This document shows, in pieces, positions 26,015 to 33,440 of a stretch of 40,531 nt of DNA (the first letter of the stretch is position 1; every line of letters starts with the position of its first letter). The stretch spans positions 1 through 40,531 of IMG/VR virus record IMGVR_UViG_3300043446_000780; one strand, 5' to 3'. Below the pieces are notes generated by a model. That model saw only the letters and a list, made by a program, of their open reading frames with translations. It ran no database searches and was not told where the DNA came from. This DNA is from a virus. The position numbers and the translations under genes are program-made.

Positions 26015-26454
26015 TGCCAAAGAAAAAGAAGCACAAGCCGCTGCACTCACCTACTACTAAAGAAGGGGCTCTTGCTCGTGTGCGGGCGTTCATCCTAGAC
26101 TCACAGGCAAAGAACGGTAACGAGATTGCTCTTGCTCTCGGCTGTCCACCAATCAGTGACGAGGTCCTGGAAAGGGAAGAGGAAGAGAGTGACCTTCGCC
26201 TGGAGGAGATTACGTATCTGGCTCCAATCCTTTACTCGTACAGCGAGATGCTCGTAGAGGGCTCCCTAGCGTACCAAAGGTCCTTGAAGAAGGAAGAGTT
26301 CATGGCTCTAGATGAAGCCGTCTGGCACGAAACAAAGCGCATGATGGAGCAGATTTCTAGGGCAGTTCTAGTCGGGGCCATCTCTCAGCTAGTAGACATG
26401 GGCCATCTTCGCGTCAGCAAGCGTCAGGCAAAACTAAAGAAGAAAGATGTCTGA
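26014..26454 (+). CDS. Hypothetical helical protein
   Basis: The 146-residue protein begins MPKKKKHKPLHSP and is strongly charged, with an acidic middle (EREEEESDLRLEEI) and a basic end (KRQAKLKKKD). It starts at a TAATG overlap with the polymerase gene and overlaps the next gene by eight bases. It is predicted mostly helical. No family is recognised; a polymerase accessory factor is possible from position. Confidence 0.7.
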   Translation: MPKKKKHKPLHSPTTKEGALARVRAFILDSQAKNGNEIALALGCPPISDEVLEREEEESDLRLEEITYLAPILYSYSEMLVEGSLAYQRSLKKEEFMALDEAVWHETKRMMEQISRAVLVGAISQLVDMGHLRVSKRQAKLKKKDV

Positions 26455-26614
26455 GGAAGTCATGGCCCTGGTAAAGGGTGTCGCTGCTGCATTCCTCCTA
26501 ATAGGTCTTGGTGGAATTTGCTTTGAGTCTTCAACTCCATTAACATATACCTTGTTGGGATTATCTATCGCTATTTTTATAGCTCTTCGCCACTTTGGGA
26601 GTACACATGAGTAA
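26447..26614 (+). CDS. Small membrane protein (55 residues)
   Basis: The ATG lies in AAAGATG and overlaps the previous gene by eight bases; the stop overlaps the next gene's start by eight. The peptide has two hydrophobic stretches, VAAAFLLIGLGGICF and LTYTLLGLSIAIFIAL, predicting two membrane helices with a short loop. The region is unusually AT-rich compared with its neighbours. Function is unknown; small membrane proteins in early phage regions often act against host functions. Confidence 0.6.
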   Translation: MSEEVMALVKGVAAAFLLIGLGGICFESSTPLTYTLLGLSIAIFIALRHFGSTHE

Positions 26615-26984
26615 CGCAGACTGGTGGGCTAAACGCCTAGGAAACCAGGCACCTATTCCACAGGGTCGTCCAGCTGACCTTCCACCAATGCCTCCATCAC
26701 AGCAGCCGATGGCTCCGATGCCCACGTTTCAACAGCCGCAAGCGACACGTGCGCAATCCGCTACCAGCACTGCTACGTGTCCTGACTGCGGGTCGGGCAA
26801 CTACTTTGCTATTCAAAATGCGGCTCCACGTTGCTACGACTGCGGGTATCCCATTCAGCAGTCAGGGTCGCGTTACGGCAACCTCGCTGGTGCGCACGTT
26901 GAAGGCGCAGCGAAACAAGCGACGGGCAACGACGCCACCAACAACTGGAACCCTCAAGGCATCATCGGAAAGATTGGCGAGTAA
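26607..26984 (+). CDS. Zinc-ribbon protein with Pro/Gln-rich N-terminus
   Basis: The ATG at 26607 follows GGGAG. The 125-residue protein starts MSNADWWAKRLG, continues with a Pro/Gln/Met-rich disordered stretch (residues about 15-50), then has a zinc ribbon CPDCGSGNYF and RCYDCGYPI, and a Gly/Asn-rich end. Zinc ribbons like this bind nucleic acids or proteins. It stands between polymerase and RecA genes. Function is unknown. Confidence 0.75.
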   Translation: MSNADWWAKRLGNQAPIPQGRPADLPPMPPSQQPMAPMPTFQQPQATRAQSATSTATCPDCGSGNYFAIQNAAPRCYDCGYPIQQSGSRYGNLAGAHVEGAAKQATGNDATNNWNPQGIIGKIGE

Positions 26985-27211
26985 TGGCTACGTGGGAAGA
27001 AGTTGACGCTTCGTATAAAGAGGCTCTTCGAGAAGAGTTCGAGCTAGGCAAAAACCTAGGGTTTATTGACGGGGCCCTCTTTGCTTACGAGGACCTCCTT
27101 AACGGTATCATCCTGGGCCCAGAGCCAACCATCAAGGAGCTCAAGGAGCTTCTAACCTTAACCATTAGTAACTACAAGGCGCTTAATGAGGAGCTAGAAG
27201 ATGTGGATTAG
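26984..27211 (+). CDS. Small acidic helical protein
   Basis: This 75-residue protein starts in a TAATG overlap and overlaps the next gene by 11 bases. It looks like two acidic helices (YKEALREEFELGKNLG and ISNYKALNEELEDV). No family is recognised. The chain of overlaps from the zinc-ribbon gene to RecA indicates one translational unit. Confidence 0.65.
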   Translation: MATWEEVDASYKEALREEFELGKNLGFIDGALFAYEDLLNGIILGPEPTIKELKELLTLTISNYKALNEELEDVD

Positions 27212-27431
27212 CAAGAAGACGTATGAGACGGCGCTCTATAACGCGTCACTGATTTCATCAGAGCGGCTTGTAGAGGTGCAGGAAGACATCGACCTCCTCT
27301 CCGACACCATCGACCGCATCCTTATTAAAAGCTTTGCCACCGTGGCGAGTGTCACTGACCTCTGGGAGACTATCGCTTCTATGGAGAAGGAAATCAAGAA
27401 GCTAAAGAAGCAGGTAAAGAATGGCTATTAA
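27201..27431 (+). CDS. Small coiled-coil protein before RecA
   Basis: This 76-residue protein is mostly helical, with a coiled-coil-like C-terminus (IASMEKEIKKLKKQVKN). It overlaps the RecA start by 11 bases, so expression is probably coupled. No family is recognised; it could be a partner of the similarly sized acidic protein upstream. Confidence 0.65.
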   Translation: MWISKKTYETALYNASLISSERLVEVQEDIDLLSDTIDRILIKSFATVASVTDLWETIASMEKEIKKLKKQVKNGY

Positions 27432-28479
27432 TCCTGAAGCACGAAAAATCATGGCCGCTATCAATAAGCGGTTTGGTGACAACGTTGTAGTTGTTGGAGA
27501 GGATATCCGCAGTGACCTTCTTACTCGCTTTACTACTGGCTCCACTACTTTTGACTACGTACTGGGCGGTGGTTTTCCTGCTAATCAGTGGAATGAGCTC
27601 ATTGGTGAGCCGTCACACGGAAAGACGGCGATTGCACTAAAGGCAATTGCGGCTAACCAGGCCATCAATCCTGACTTTACTACTGTGTGGGTAGCGGCAG
27701 AGCAGTGGGTTCCTGAGTACGCAGAAATGTGCGGAGTTGACTCAAGCCGTGTCATCGTTATTGAAACTAACATCATGGAAGAGGCTTACGACGCAGCTAT
27801 CGCTTTTGCTGAGTCGAAGTCAGTTGACGCTATCGTTATTGACTCTCTTCCTGCCCTAGTCCCAAGCCCAGAGGCTGACAAGAATATGGACGAAATGACT
27901 GTTGGTCGTGGAGCTCTACTAACCAACAAGTTCTTCCGTAAGGCTGGTGCAGCGATGAAGCGCAGCATGACTGAGGCTGAGCGTCCTATCATGGGCATCA
28001 TCATCAACCAGTGGCGTATGAAGATTGGCGTAATGCACGGCGACCCTCGCACTACCCCAGGCGGTGTAGGCAAGGACTACGCGTACTTTACTCGTTCAGA
28101 GGTAAAGCGTGACGAGTGGATTGAGACTGGCTCAGGAAACAACAAGGTTCGTGTAGGCCAGCGCATCAAGATTCGTGTCACCAAGAACAAGACTGCTCCA
28201 CCACAGCAGATTGCTTACATTGACTACTACTTCCAGGACTACAGCATCTACGCTGCAGGTGACTATGACACCGCCAAGGAAGTTGCTGCTATGGCAATCG
28301 TCAAGGGCATCGTAGACCGCAAGGGCGGTTGGATTTACTACGGCGAGCGCAAGTGGCAGGGTCAGGAGGCTCTCGTAAACTCTTTGCGTGAGGAAGTTGA
28401 CTTCTTCGAAGAACTACGTCAGAATGTTCTAAACAGCTCAGAACTACCCGTGGGAGGAACAAGTGAGCAAGATGAATGA
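27421..28479 (+). CDS. recA: RecA recombinase
   Basis: The 352-residue protein has Walker A GEPSHGKTA (residues 62-70), the catalytic Glu in VAAE (E94), Walker B AIVIDSLPALVP, and the L2-region sequence NQWRMKIGVMHGDPRTTPGG, close to bacterial RecA. RecA forms filaments on single-stranded DNA and pairs homologous strands; in phages it supports recombination-dependent replication and repair. It is part of a chain of overlapping genes and has an AAGAA ribosome site. The C-terminal region is acidic. Confidence 0.93.
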   Translation: MAINPEARKIMAAINKRFGDNVVVVGEDIRSDLLTRFTTGSTTFDYVLGGGFPANQWNELIGEPSHGKTAIALKAIAANQAINPDFTTVWVAAEQWVPEYAEMCGVDSSRVIVIETNIMEEAYDAAIAFAESKSVDAIVIDSLPALVPSPEADKNMDEMTVGRGALLTNKFFRKAGAAMKRSMTEAERPIMGIIINQWRMKIGVMHGDPRTTPGGVGKDYAYFTRSEVKRDEWIETGSGNNKVRVGQRIKIRVTKNKTAPPQQIAYIDYYFQDYSIYAAGDYDTAKEVAAMAIVKGIVDRKGGWIYYGERKWQGQEALVNSLREEVDFFEELRQNVLNSSELPVGGTSEQDE

Positions 28480-28690
28480 GTTAAGTATCGACGAGCAAGA
28501 GACATTCTACGCTGAGTACGTAGAGTACCAGCGCAACGAGCTTCGTAAAGAGGGAGCAGCCGAACTGCGTAACTCTGTCCTAGAGGCTCTACGTGCAGAG
28601 CAGAAGTGGCACTCGGCCACTGGCTCGGACAGCGAGCAAGTGTGGTTTTACGCTCTACAGTGGGCTATCGACAAGGTAGCAAAGCTCTAA
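28463..28690 (+). CDS. Small hypothetical protein after RecA
   Basis: I choose GTG at 28463, spaced five bases from a strong GGGAGGA site; an ATG at 28472 is possible. The 75-residue protein is charged and helical (ETFYAEYVEYQRNELRKEGA), ending ALQWAIDKVAKL. It overlaps RecA by 17 bases and the next gene by one (TAATG). No family recognised. Confidence 0.65.
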   Translation: MSKMNELSIDEQETFYAEYVEYQRNELRKEGAAELRNSVLEALRAEQKWHSATGSDSEQVWFYALQWAIDKVAKL

Positions 28691-29010
28691 TGAAGTCGGA
28701 AGGCCAGAAGCAGTCCCAGAAGCACGAGAAACGTATCGCTAAAGCAATCGGCGGTAAAACTACTGCGGCATCTGGGGCCTTCTGGTCCCGCAAGGGGGAT
28801 GTTCGTAACGCAGACCTGCTTATCGAGCATAAGTGGACTGGAAAGAAATCAAAGACAATCCAGTCTGCAGAATTAAAGAAAATCACCAATGAAGCCATTA
28901 TGGATGGCCGCACACCCGTCTTTGGAATTCACCTTGATGGTGAGGACTACGTAATCCTCCTTGAAACTGACTTCCTAGAGATGTGGAACCAACTTAATGG
29001 CACTGAGTGA
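28690..29010 (+). CDS. PD-(D/E)XK nuclease, Holliday-junction-resolvase-like
   Basis: The ATG at 28690 forms a TAATG overlap with the previous stop, so I take it over a longer upstream frame. The 106-residue protein has an N-terminal Glu/Lys region, SGAFWSRKGDVRNADLLIEH and K in HKWT, giving the D-x(n)-E-x-K core of the PD-(D/E)XK fold. Compact proteins of this kind in phages act as junction or flap nucleases. It overlaps the WhiB gene by 14 bases. Confidence 0.7.
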   Translation: MKSEGQKQSQKHEKRIAKAIGGKTTAASGAFWSRKGDVRNADLLIEHKWTGKKSKTIQSAELKKITNEAIMDGRTPVFGIHLDGEDYVILLETDFLEMWNQLNGTE

Positions 29011-29326
29011 TGAGTGGTACAAAAGCGCAGCCTGTGATGGTGCGGACCCTGATGCAACCCTGTTCTTTCCTCCAAGAGATAAAGAACTATACAAAGAAAT
29101 AGCGGCCCAAGCAAAAGAGTATTGCTTCGGCTCCGAAACTAGAGAGCCATGCCCAGTTAGACTATACTGTCTATGGGAGGCTATCTCCACAGACGAGCAG
29201 CACGGCATTTGGGGCGGTATGTCCCACAGAGAGAGAAATGCCTTGGTGCGAAAGTGGCAGCGGCAGTTCAAACACAAGATGACACTGAAAGAGTACGTCT
29301 TTCAGCTGGATAAAAAGGAAAAGTAA
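28997..29326 (+). CDS. whiB: WhiB-family iron-sulfur regulator
   Basis: The 109-residue protein shows the WhiB arrangement: AAC13, a FFPPRD segment, C43, C52-PVRLY-C58 and GIWGG (70-74) followed by a basic helix. WhiB proteins bind a [4Fe-4S] cluster and partner with the principal sigma factor to change transcription; phage members can block host WhiB targets. The usual spacing between the second and third Cys is two residues; here it is eight because of an FGSETREP insertion. This gene indicates an actinobacterial host. Confidence 0.85.
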   Translation: MALSDEWYKSAACDGADPDATLFFPPRDKELYKEIAAQAKEYCFGSETREPCPVRLYCLWEAISTDEQHGIWGGMSHRERNALVRKWQRQFKHKMTLKEYVFQLDKKEK

Positions 29327-29328
29327 CA

Positions 29329-30183
29329 ATGGGAGTATCTAACACCGACTTAAAGAAGTTCTTGGATGCCAAAGCAAAGCCAAGTCGTCTTATTGGTGAC
29401 ATCGAACGCCACCTGCAGAAGCGTCCTGTAGGCAACCGTGACTACACGGTCCTGCACCCTTCGGAGATTATTAAGAAGGACCACTGCTGGCGTGCGTCGT
29501 ACTTCCTACTTAACGGCGTACCTCGTGTAGCTGAGAAGCCAGGTCTTCGCCTACAGAGCATCTTCGACGAGGGCCACTACATCCACGCTAAGTGGCAGGC
29601 CTGGTTCCAGGAGATGGGTGTCCTGCACGGCAAGTTCAAGTGCGTAGTGTGTGACCACATCACTTGGGGTACTTCGCCTGCAGAGTGCGAGACCTGTCAG
29701 GCTCCTGCTCACAAGCTTGAGTACGCCGAGGTCACGATGGTTGACGACTCGCTCCGTATCAAGGGCCACACTGACGGCTGGGTCAAGGGCCTAGGAGACG
29801 ACTGCCTCATTGAGATTAAGTCAATTGGCACTGGCACCATCCGCAGCGAAGCACCAGACTTGCTCATGAACGCTGATGGAGACCTAAACAAAGCGTTTAA
29901 CTCTATCCGCCGCCCATTTGGCGTACACGTCATGCAGGGCCAGATGTACTTGGAGCTCATGCACCGCATGGGTAACCCAGTGGACGAAATCGTGTTCATC
30001 TACGAGCTCAAGGCAGACCAGTCGTACAAGGAGTTCAGCACTAAGCGTGACTTCGAGCTTGTACGCCATGTCTTTGAAAAGGCAGAGGCCGTTGTAGAGT
30101 CCGTAGAGGACGGCATTGTCCCTAACTGCTCAAACAACCCAGGCGGCACCTGCAAGCAGTGCGACCCTTACAAGGAGGACTAA
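29329..30183 (+). CDS. Cas4/RecB-like PD-(D/E)XK exonuclease
   Basis: The 284-residue protein has the RecB-nuclease motifs: H83 in EGHYIH, D149 in GHTDGW, and E162-I-K164 in LIEIKS, then the Gln-bearing VHVMQGQMYLEL helix. C53 together with C267, C275 and C278 near the C-terminus matches the Cas4/AddB iron-sulfur arrangement. Between H83 and D149 lies an inserted zinc ribbon, C105-x2-C108-x11-C120-x2-C123. These enzymes make single-stranded ends for recombination. There is no Cas1, Cas2 or CRISPR array nearby, so the role is likely in phage recombination. Confidence 0.85.
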   Translation: MGVSNTDLKKFLDAKAKPSRLIGDIERHLQKRPVGNRDYTVLHPSEIIKKDHCWRASYFLLNGVPRVAEKPGLRLQSIFDEGHYIHAKWQAWFQEMGVLHGKFKCVVCDHITWGTSPAECETCQAPAHKLEYAEVTMVDDSLRIKGHTDGWVKGLGDDCLIEIKSIGTGTIRSEAPDLLMNADGDLNKAFNSIRRPFGVHVMQGQMYLELMHRMGNPVDEIVFIYELKADQSYKEFSTKRDFELVRHVFEKAEAVVESVEDGIVPNCSNNPGGTCKQCDPYKED

Positions 30184-30626
30184 TGAGCGCAATTGACAAG
30201 TTCGCTGGTTGGGGACTTCACTTCAGCAAGCCCAGCGATGAACAGGTCCAACTTCCTTCAGACATTACTGACATCTCAAGCGAGGAGCTAGGCGAGTTGT
30301 TCACCCGCCTTACCGCTTGGACGGACTACATCAACTCCCAACTAGTAATGGCGCAGTTGGAAGAGCGTGCAGCCCTAAAGAAGAAGGACTTCCTAGAGAA
30401 CACTATGCTGGTACGCCGCATGGGCGCACAGGTCAAGGGCGAACGAGTCACCGCTGTTAAGGCAGAGATTGCAGTTCACCAAGATGTAGTGGACCTAGAC
30501 AACGACTACGAAGAGAAGTACGCCTACCGCAAGCTGGTGGAGATGCTCCTTAACAACCACGAGCGTGACCTACAGCTGGTCAGCCGTGAAATAACTCGCC
30601 GCAACAGCTTTAGGCGCGACCTCTAA
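30183..30626 (+). CDS. Hypothetical helical protein paired with the Cas4-like nuclease
   Basis: The ATG at 30183 gives a TAATG overlap with the nuclease stop and follows AAGGAGGAC, so the longer frame is not needed. The 147-residue protein is rich in charged helices (LEERAALKKKDFLENTMLVR) and ends in NSFRRDL. The next gene overlaps by one base. Its family is not recognised; close coupling suggests it works with the nuclease. Confidence 0.7.
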   Translation: MSAIDKFAGWGLHFSKPSDEQVQLPSDITDISSEELGELFTRLTAWTDYINSQLVMAQLEERAALKKKDFLENTMLVRRMGAQVKGERVTAVKAEIAVHQDVVDLDNDYEEKYAYRKLVEMLLNNHERDLQLVSREITRRNSFRRDL

Positions 30627-31189
30627 TGCTGGTCGGGCTAGCTGGATACGCTAGGTCAGGTAAAGACACCGTAGCTAACTACCTAGTGGATAAGCACGGT
30701 TTTACCCGAGTGGCTTTTGCAGACCCAATGCGAGAAGCACTTCGCGCCTTGGACCCTTGGATTAGCCTAGAGGGCTCTCCACACATCCCTCTTTCACAGG
30801 CGTTGAGGTTCTACTCATGGGAAGAGCTGAAGTCGGCTAGCCCAGACATACGTCCACTGCTGCAACGCTTCGGCACTGAGGTTGGGCGTAACCTCTTTGG
30901 AGAAACTTTTTGGGTTGACCAGACCATGGCAAAACTAGCCTCTATCACTACTCCAGTGGTTATCTCAGACGTCAGGTTTAAGAATGAAGCAGAGATACTT
31001 CTGCGTGCATCAGGTGACCTGTGGTACGTAGACCGCCCAGGCGTTACCAGGGCCAACGACCACGTGTCCGAGAGCTACCTGCCCGATGAAGTAGGGTTTG
31101 ACAAGTTCATCATCAATGATGGAAGCCTTGACGACCTATACCGCACTGTAGACGCTCAAGTAACTCGCATTAAGGAACGGACTAACTAA
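30626..31189 (+). CDS. Deoxynucleoside monophosphate kinase
   Basis: The 187-residue protein begins MLVGLAGYARSGKDTVANYL, the P-loop (G7 to T15) of phage dNMP kinases. It continues with FADPMREALRALDPW, LLQRFGTEVGR and VVISDVRFKNEAEIL, typical of this family. These enzymes convert dNMPs to dNDPs to supply DNA synthesis. Length fits the family. It is joined to neighbours by TAATG on both sides. Confidence 0.88.
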   Translation: MLVGLAGYARSGKDTVANYLVDKHGFTRVAFADPMREALRALDPWISLEGSPHIPLSQALRFYSWEELKSASPDIRPLLQRFGTEVGRNLFGETFWVDQTMAKLASITTPVVISDVRFKNEAEILLRASGDLWYVDRPGVTRANDHVSESYLPDEVGFDKFIINDGSLDDLYRTVDAQVTRIKERTN

Positions 31190-31734
31190 TGGCCTGGATG
31201 TATTCGCTTACTCCACAAGAAGAAGCACTAGCGGCACGTGTAGGTTGGGAACGGCAGCTGCCAATGCTAGGTCAGCCAGAGCGCAACCGAAACTACAGTG
31301 AGGGCGACATTTGGGAGGCCTGGCAGCATATGGTTTGCGCAGCGTCCGAGATTGCAGCGGCTCGGATGATGGGGATGGCTGACTATGAGCCAGAGGCAAA
31401 TACCTTTAAAAACAAACTCGACATTCCTGGCTATGAGGTCCGCTACTCCTTTAGTAAGCGCGACCCTGACGGGCCTCGTTTTGCGCTTCGGTTTAACTCG
31501 CGGGTGGACAGCCTAGATGAAATCTACATTCTTATCGTAGGAGGTCCAGAGCAAAAGACTCGCCGCGACCCTAGCGATGGGTACAAGACTCCAGCCTTTA
31601 GGGCTATTGGGTGGATGCGAGGCGCAGAGTGCGTATCGGACAAGTACCTAGTTAAGGGCACAAGCTATATGGTTCCTGCAGGACACTTGCACGAGATGGA
31701 AGACCTGCCAGTAGTAGAATCAGTAGATGCCTGA
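31189..31734 (+). CDS. Putative PD-(D/E)XK-like phage protein
   Basis: The 181-residue protein has an N-terminal helix with CAASEIAAARMMGM, then LDIPGYEVRYSFS, LDEIYILIVGG, AIGWMRGAECV and a closing YMVPAGHLHEM. This order, an ExAxA helix, a D-x-GYEVR strand, a Lxxvgg strand and GWxxG, resembles a family of small phage proteins with a restriction-endonuclease-like fold. It carries no clear E-x-K, so activity is doubtful. It overlaps the RuvC-like gene by eight bases. Confidence 0.45.
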   Translation: MAWMYSLTPQEEALAARVGWERQLPMLGQPERNRNYSEGDIWEAWQHMVCAASEIAAARMMGMADYEPEANTFKNKLDIPGYEVRYSFSKRDPDGPRFALRFNSRVDSLDEIYILIVGGPEQKTRRDPSDGYKTPAFRAIGWMRGAECVSDKYLVKGTSYMVPAGHLHEMEDLPVVESVDA

Positions 31735-32338
31735 AAAACAATTTGGAACAAAGCTAACTCCGCATAGACCAGTGGCGATTGGTATTGACCAGTCGCTCAC
31801 TGGTTTTGCTGTAACTGCCGTCTGCATTGACGCCCCTGAGGAGTACGTCACCTGGGTATACAAGTCAGACCGTAGAGGCGTGAGCAGATTGGCTGACATC
31901 CAGTGGTGGCTTGAAAGCAAGTTTGACTTACTAGACACACAGAGCAACCGAATTACGGAGATTGCTATGGAGGGTACAGTCGTCGCCAGTCACTCTGCGT
32001 CTATTCTTGGCGAGCTTGCTGGAGTAGTGAAGCTAACCTGCTGGCACTACTTTGACGGTACCGCGAACAGTGTCGTCCCGTTTCCCGCACACCTCAGAGT
32101 TCCGCTGCAGATTCCTCCAATGACTGTTAAAAAGTACGCCGCAGGTAAGGGCAACGCCAAGAAGCAAGAAATGCTGATGCAAATCTATAAGCGTTATGGA
32201 GTGGAGTTTAACGACGATAACGCCGCAGACTCGTACGCAATTGCCAGGATGGCCGCAGGTCTGCACATCGACGCAGTAGAGTCAGCCATTATTGAGCAGA
32301 TAAAAGACCTAAAGTTTAGGGATGCCATACCCCAATAA
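31727..32338 (+). CDS. ruvC: RuvC-like Holliday junction resolvase
   Basis: The 203-residue protein has RuvC signatures: D21 in GIDQSLTGFA, E82 in AMEGTVV, a KKQEML segment, and D163/D164 and D168 in DDNAADSYAIA. Together these are the four acidic catalytic positions of RuvC-like nucleases. It cleaves four-way junctions that arise in recombination-dependent replication and clears branches before packaging. It overlaps the preceding gene and ends 55 bases before the SpoVS gene. Confidence 0.88.
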   Translation: MPEKQFGTKLTPHRPVAIGIDQSLTGFAVTAVCIDAPEEYVTWVYKSDRRGVSRLADIQWWLESKFDLLDTQSNRITEIAMEGTVVASHSASILGELAGVVKLTCWHYFDGTANSVVPFPAHLRVPLQIPPMTVKKYAAGKGNAKKQEMLMQIYKRYGVEFNDDNAADSYAIARMAAGLHIDAVESAIIEQIKDLKFRDAIPQ

Positions 32339-32393
32339 CAATGTATTCTTGTATGGAGGACGGCGCACTATATCGAAAACTAAGGAATACAAA

Positions 32394-32687
32394 TTGAGCG
32401 AAGAAAACGTCGTCCCATCGACCGAAGAGTCGACCCTCAGAGTGAGCGGTGGGTCAAATCCACAATCTGTTGCATCTGCAATTGCACATGCTATCTACGA
32501 CAGCCGCCAAGTAAAGCTGCGTGCCGTAGGAGCTAGTGCCGTGAACCAGGCTGTCAAGGCCATCGCAATCGCTAGAGGCTACGTTGCCCCAAGAGGTTTC
32601 GACCTTACTTGTAAGCCAGGCTTCACAACCATCGAGAGCAGAGACGGGCAAATCAGCGCCCTGACTTTTGCTATCACAGCACAGTAA
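32394..32687 (+). CDS. spoVS: SpoVS-family Alba-like protein
   Basis: I choose TTG at 32394 because AAGGAA is six bases upstream and the 97-residue length fits the family; an ATG at 32322 has no usable site. After an acidic leader, LRVSGGSNPQSVASAIAHAI, VGASAVNQAVKAIAIARGYV and DLTCKPGFTTIE match the SpoVS family, an Alba-like fold known from Bacillus stage V sporulation and from Thermus. Its biochemical role is not settled; nucleic-acid binding is suggested by the fold. It follows the resolvase gene and precedes a different type of gene cassette. Confidence 0.88.
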   Translation: MSEENVVPSTEESTLRVSGGSNPQSVASAIAHAIYDSRQVKLRAVGASAVNQAVKAIAIARGYVAPRGFDLTCKPGFTTIESRDGQISALTFAITAQ

Positions 32688-32694
32688 AAAGACC

Positions 32695-32711
32695 TTACTC
32701 TATAAGAGTAA
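32695..32711 (+). promoter_or_regulatory. Hairpin before the unknown-gene cassette
   Basis: TTACTCT-ATA-AGAGTAA is a perfect seven-base-pair inverted repeat, followed at once by AAGGAG, the ribosome site of the gene at 32724. It has no T run, so it is not a typical terminator. It could be an operator, an RNA stabiliser, or a processing site separating early and late messages. Confidence 0.4.
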
Positions 32712-32723
32712 AAGGAGTTTCCA

Positions 32724-33137
32724 ATGGCAAGTTGGGCAAGCATGGGCCACGGCATGAGACGTCGTGCAGGTATGGCCTCTAACCACCTAGAATCGGCAGG
32801 TAAGTCAATGGCACGTTTCCACAAGACCTCAGACGAGGCACACGCAGAGGCAGCAGCAGCTGGTAGCCTCAGAATCCCTATTGGCGCAGCAGCTCCAGCC
32901 CCAGCTCTCGAGGGTACTCTAGTACCTAAGAAGAACGTACAGGCTATGGACCCTACCGCAGGCGGTAAGGCTAACCGCGTGAACATCGAAAAGGTTGGCG
33001 CAACCTACCGTGTTCAGCCTAAGTCGACCTTCGTACCGCTAGACCCAGCTTCTGGCCCAACCATGGCCAGCGCACGTGTCATCCCTTCGGTAGCTGGTCG
33101 TAACGGCTTCGACGCTGGTATCCAACAGAGCCTCTAA
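32724..33137 (+). CDS. Unknown basic/Ala-rich protein
   Basis: The 137-residue protein starts MASWASMGHGMRRRAGMASN, with a basic first third, an Ala-rich middle (AEAAAAGSLRIPIGAAAPAP), and a β-like C-terminal part (ATYRVQPKSTFVPLD). It has a strong AAGGAG site. It opens the cassette of unrecognised genes and resembles none of them in full. Composition suggests a disordered or structural protein. Function unknown. Confidence 0.65.
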   Translation: MASWASMGHGMRRRAGMASNHLESAGKSMARFHKTSDEAHAEAAAAGSLRIPIGAAAPAPALEGTLVPKKNVQAMDPTAGGKANRVNIEKVGATYRVQPKSTFVPLDPASGPTMASARVIPSVAGRNGFDAGIQQSL

Positions 33138-33146
33138 GGGGTAAAA

Positions 33147-33428
33147 ATGTCCGCTGGACTAAACCCCTCCATGAGCTCCATCCAGTTCGATACTAACCCT
33201 GCCAGCAACATGGTTGGCAAGATGCGTTCAGTCGATACTGGATTCCAAGAAGGTGCTGCACCTGCAGCGCAGACACAGCCTCCATCAGTCCTTCCCCTGA
33301 CAAAGGACACCATTAGCAGCCGCGGCCGTGCAACGGCCTGGAGAAATCCAGTGGCTGGTGGTTCAACCTTTATGAGCTGGGATGACAACAACGGTGGCAC
33401 CCCACCTCCGCAGTCTATCGGAGTTTAA
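33147..33428 (+). CDS. Unknown Pro/Ser-rich small protein
   Basis: The 93-residue protein is rich in Ser, Pro, Asn and Gly and probably disordered (EGAAPAAQTQPPSVLPL). AAGGGG precedes its ATG. It has no recognisable domain. Its place between two other unknown proteins with strong ribosome sites suggests late expression and perhaps a virion component. Confidence 0.6.
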   Translation: MSAGLNPSMSSIQFDTNPASNMVGKMRSVDTGFQEGAAPAAQTQPPSVLPLTKDTISSRGRATAWRNPVAGGSTFMSWDDNNGGTPPPQSIGV

Positions 33429-33440
33429 AGGACGTAGTTA

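Noticed and set aside
29329-30183. The Cas4-like gene as part of a CRISPR-Cas system.
   Set aside because: No repeat-spacer array and no other cas gene occur in the window; lone Cas4-like nucleases are common in phages.
32322-32393. An ATG at 32322 as start of the SpoVS protein.
   Set aside because: It has no usable ribosome site, overlaps the resolvase gene by 17 bases, and gives 24 extra residues without family resemblance, while TTG at 32394 has a well-placed AAGGAA.
32579-32986. A 135-codon minus-strand frame covering the SpoVS end and the next gene.
   Set aside because: It spans two supported plus-strand genes and the hairpin and ribosome site between them; Ala/Arg-rich composition is typical of a shadow frame.
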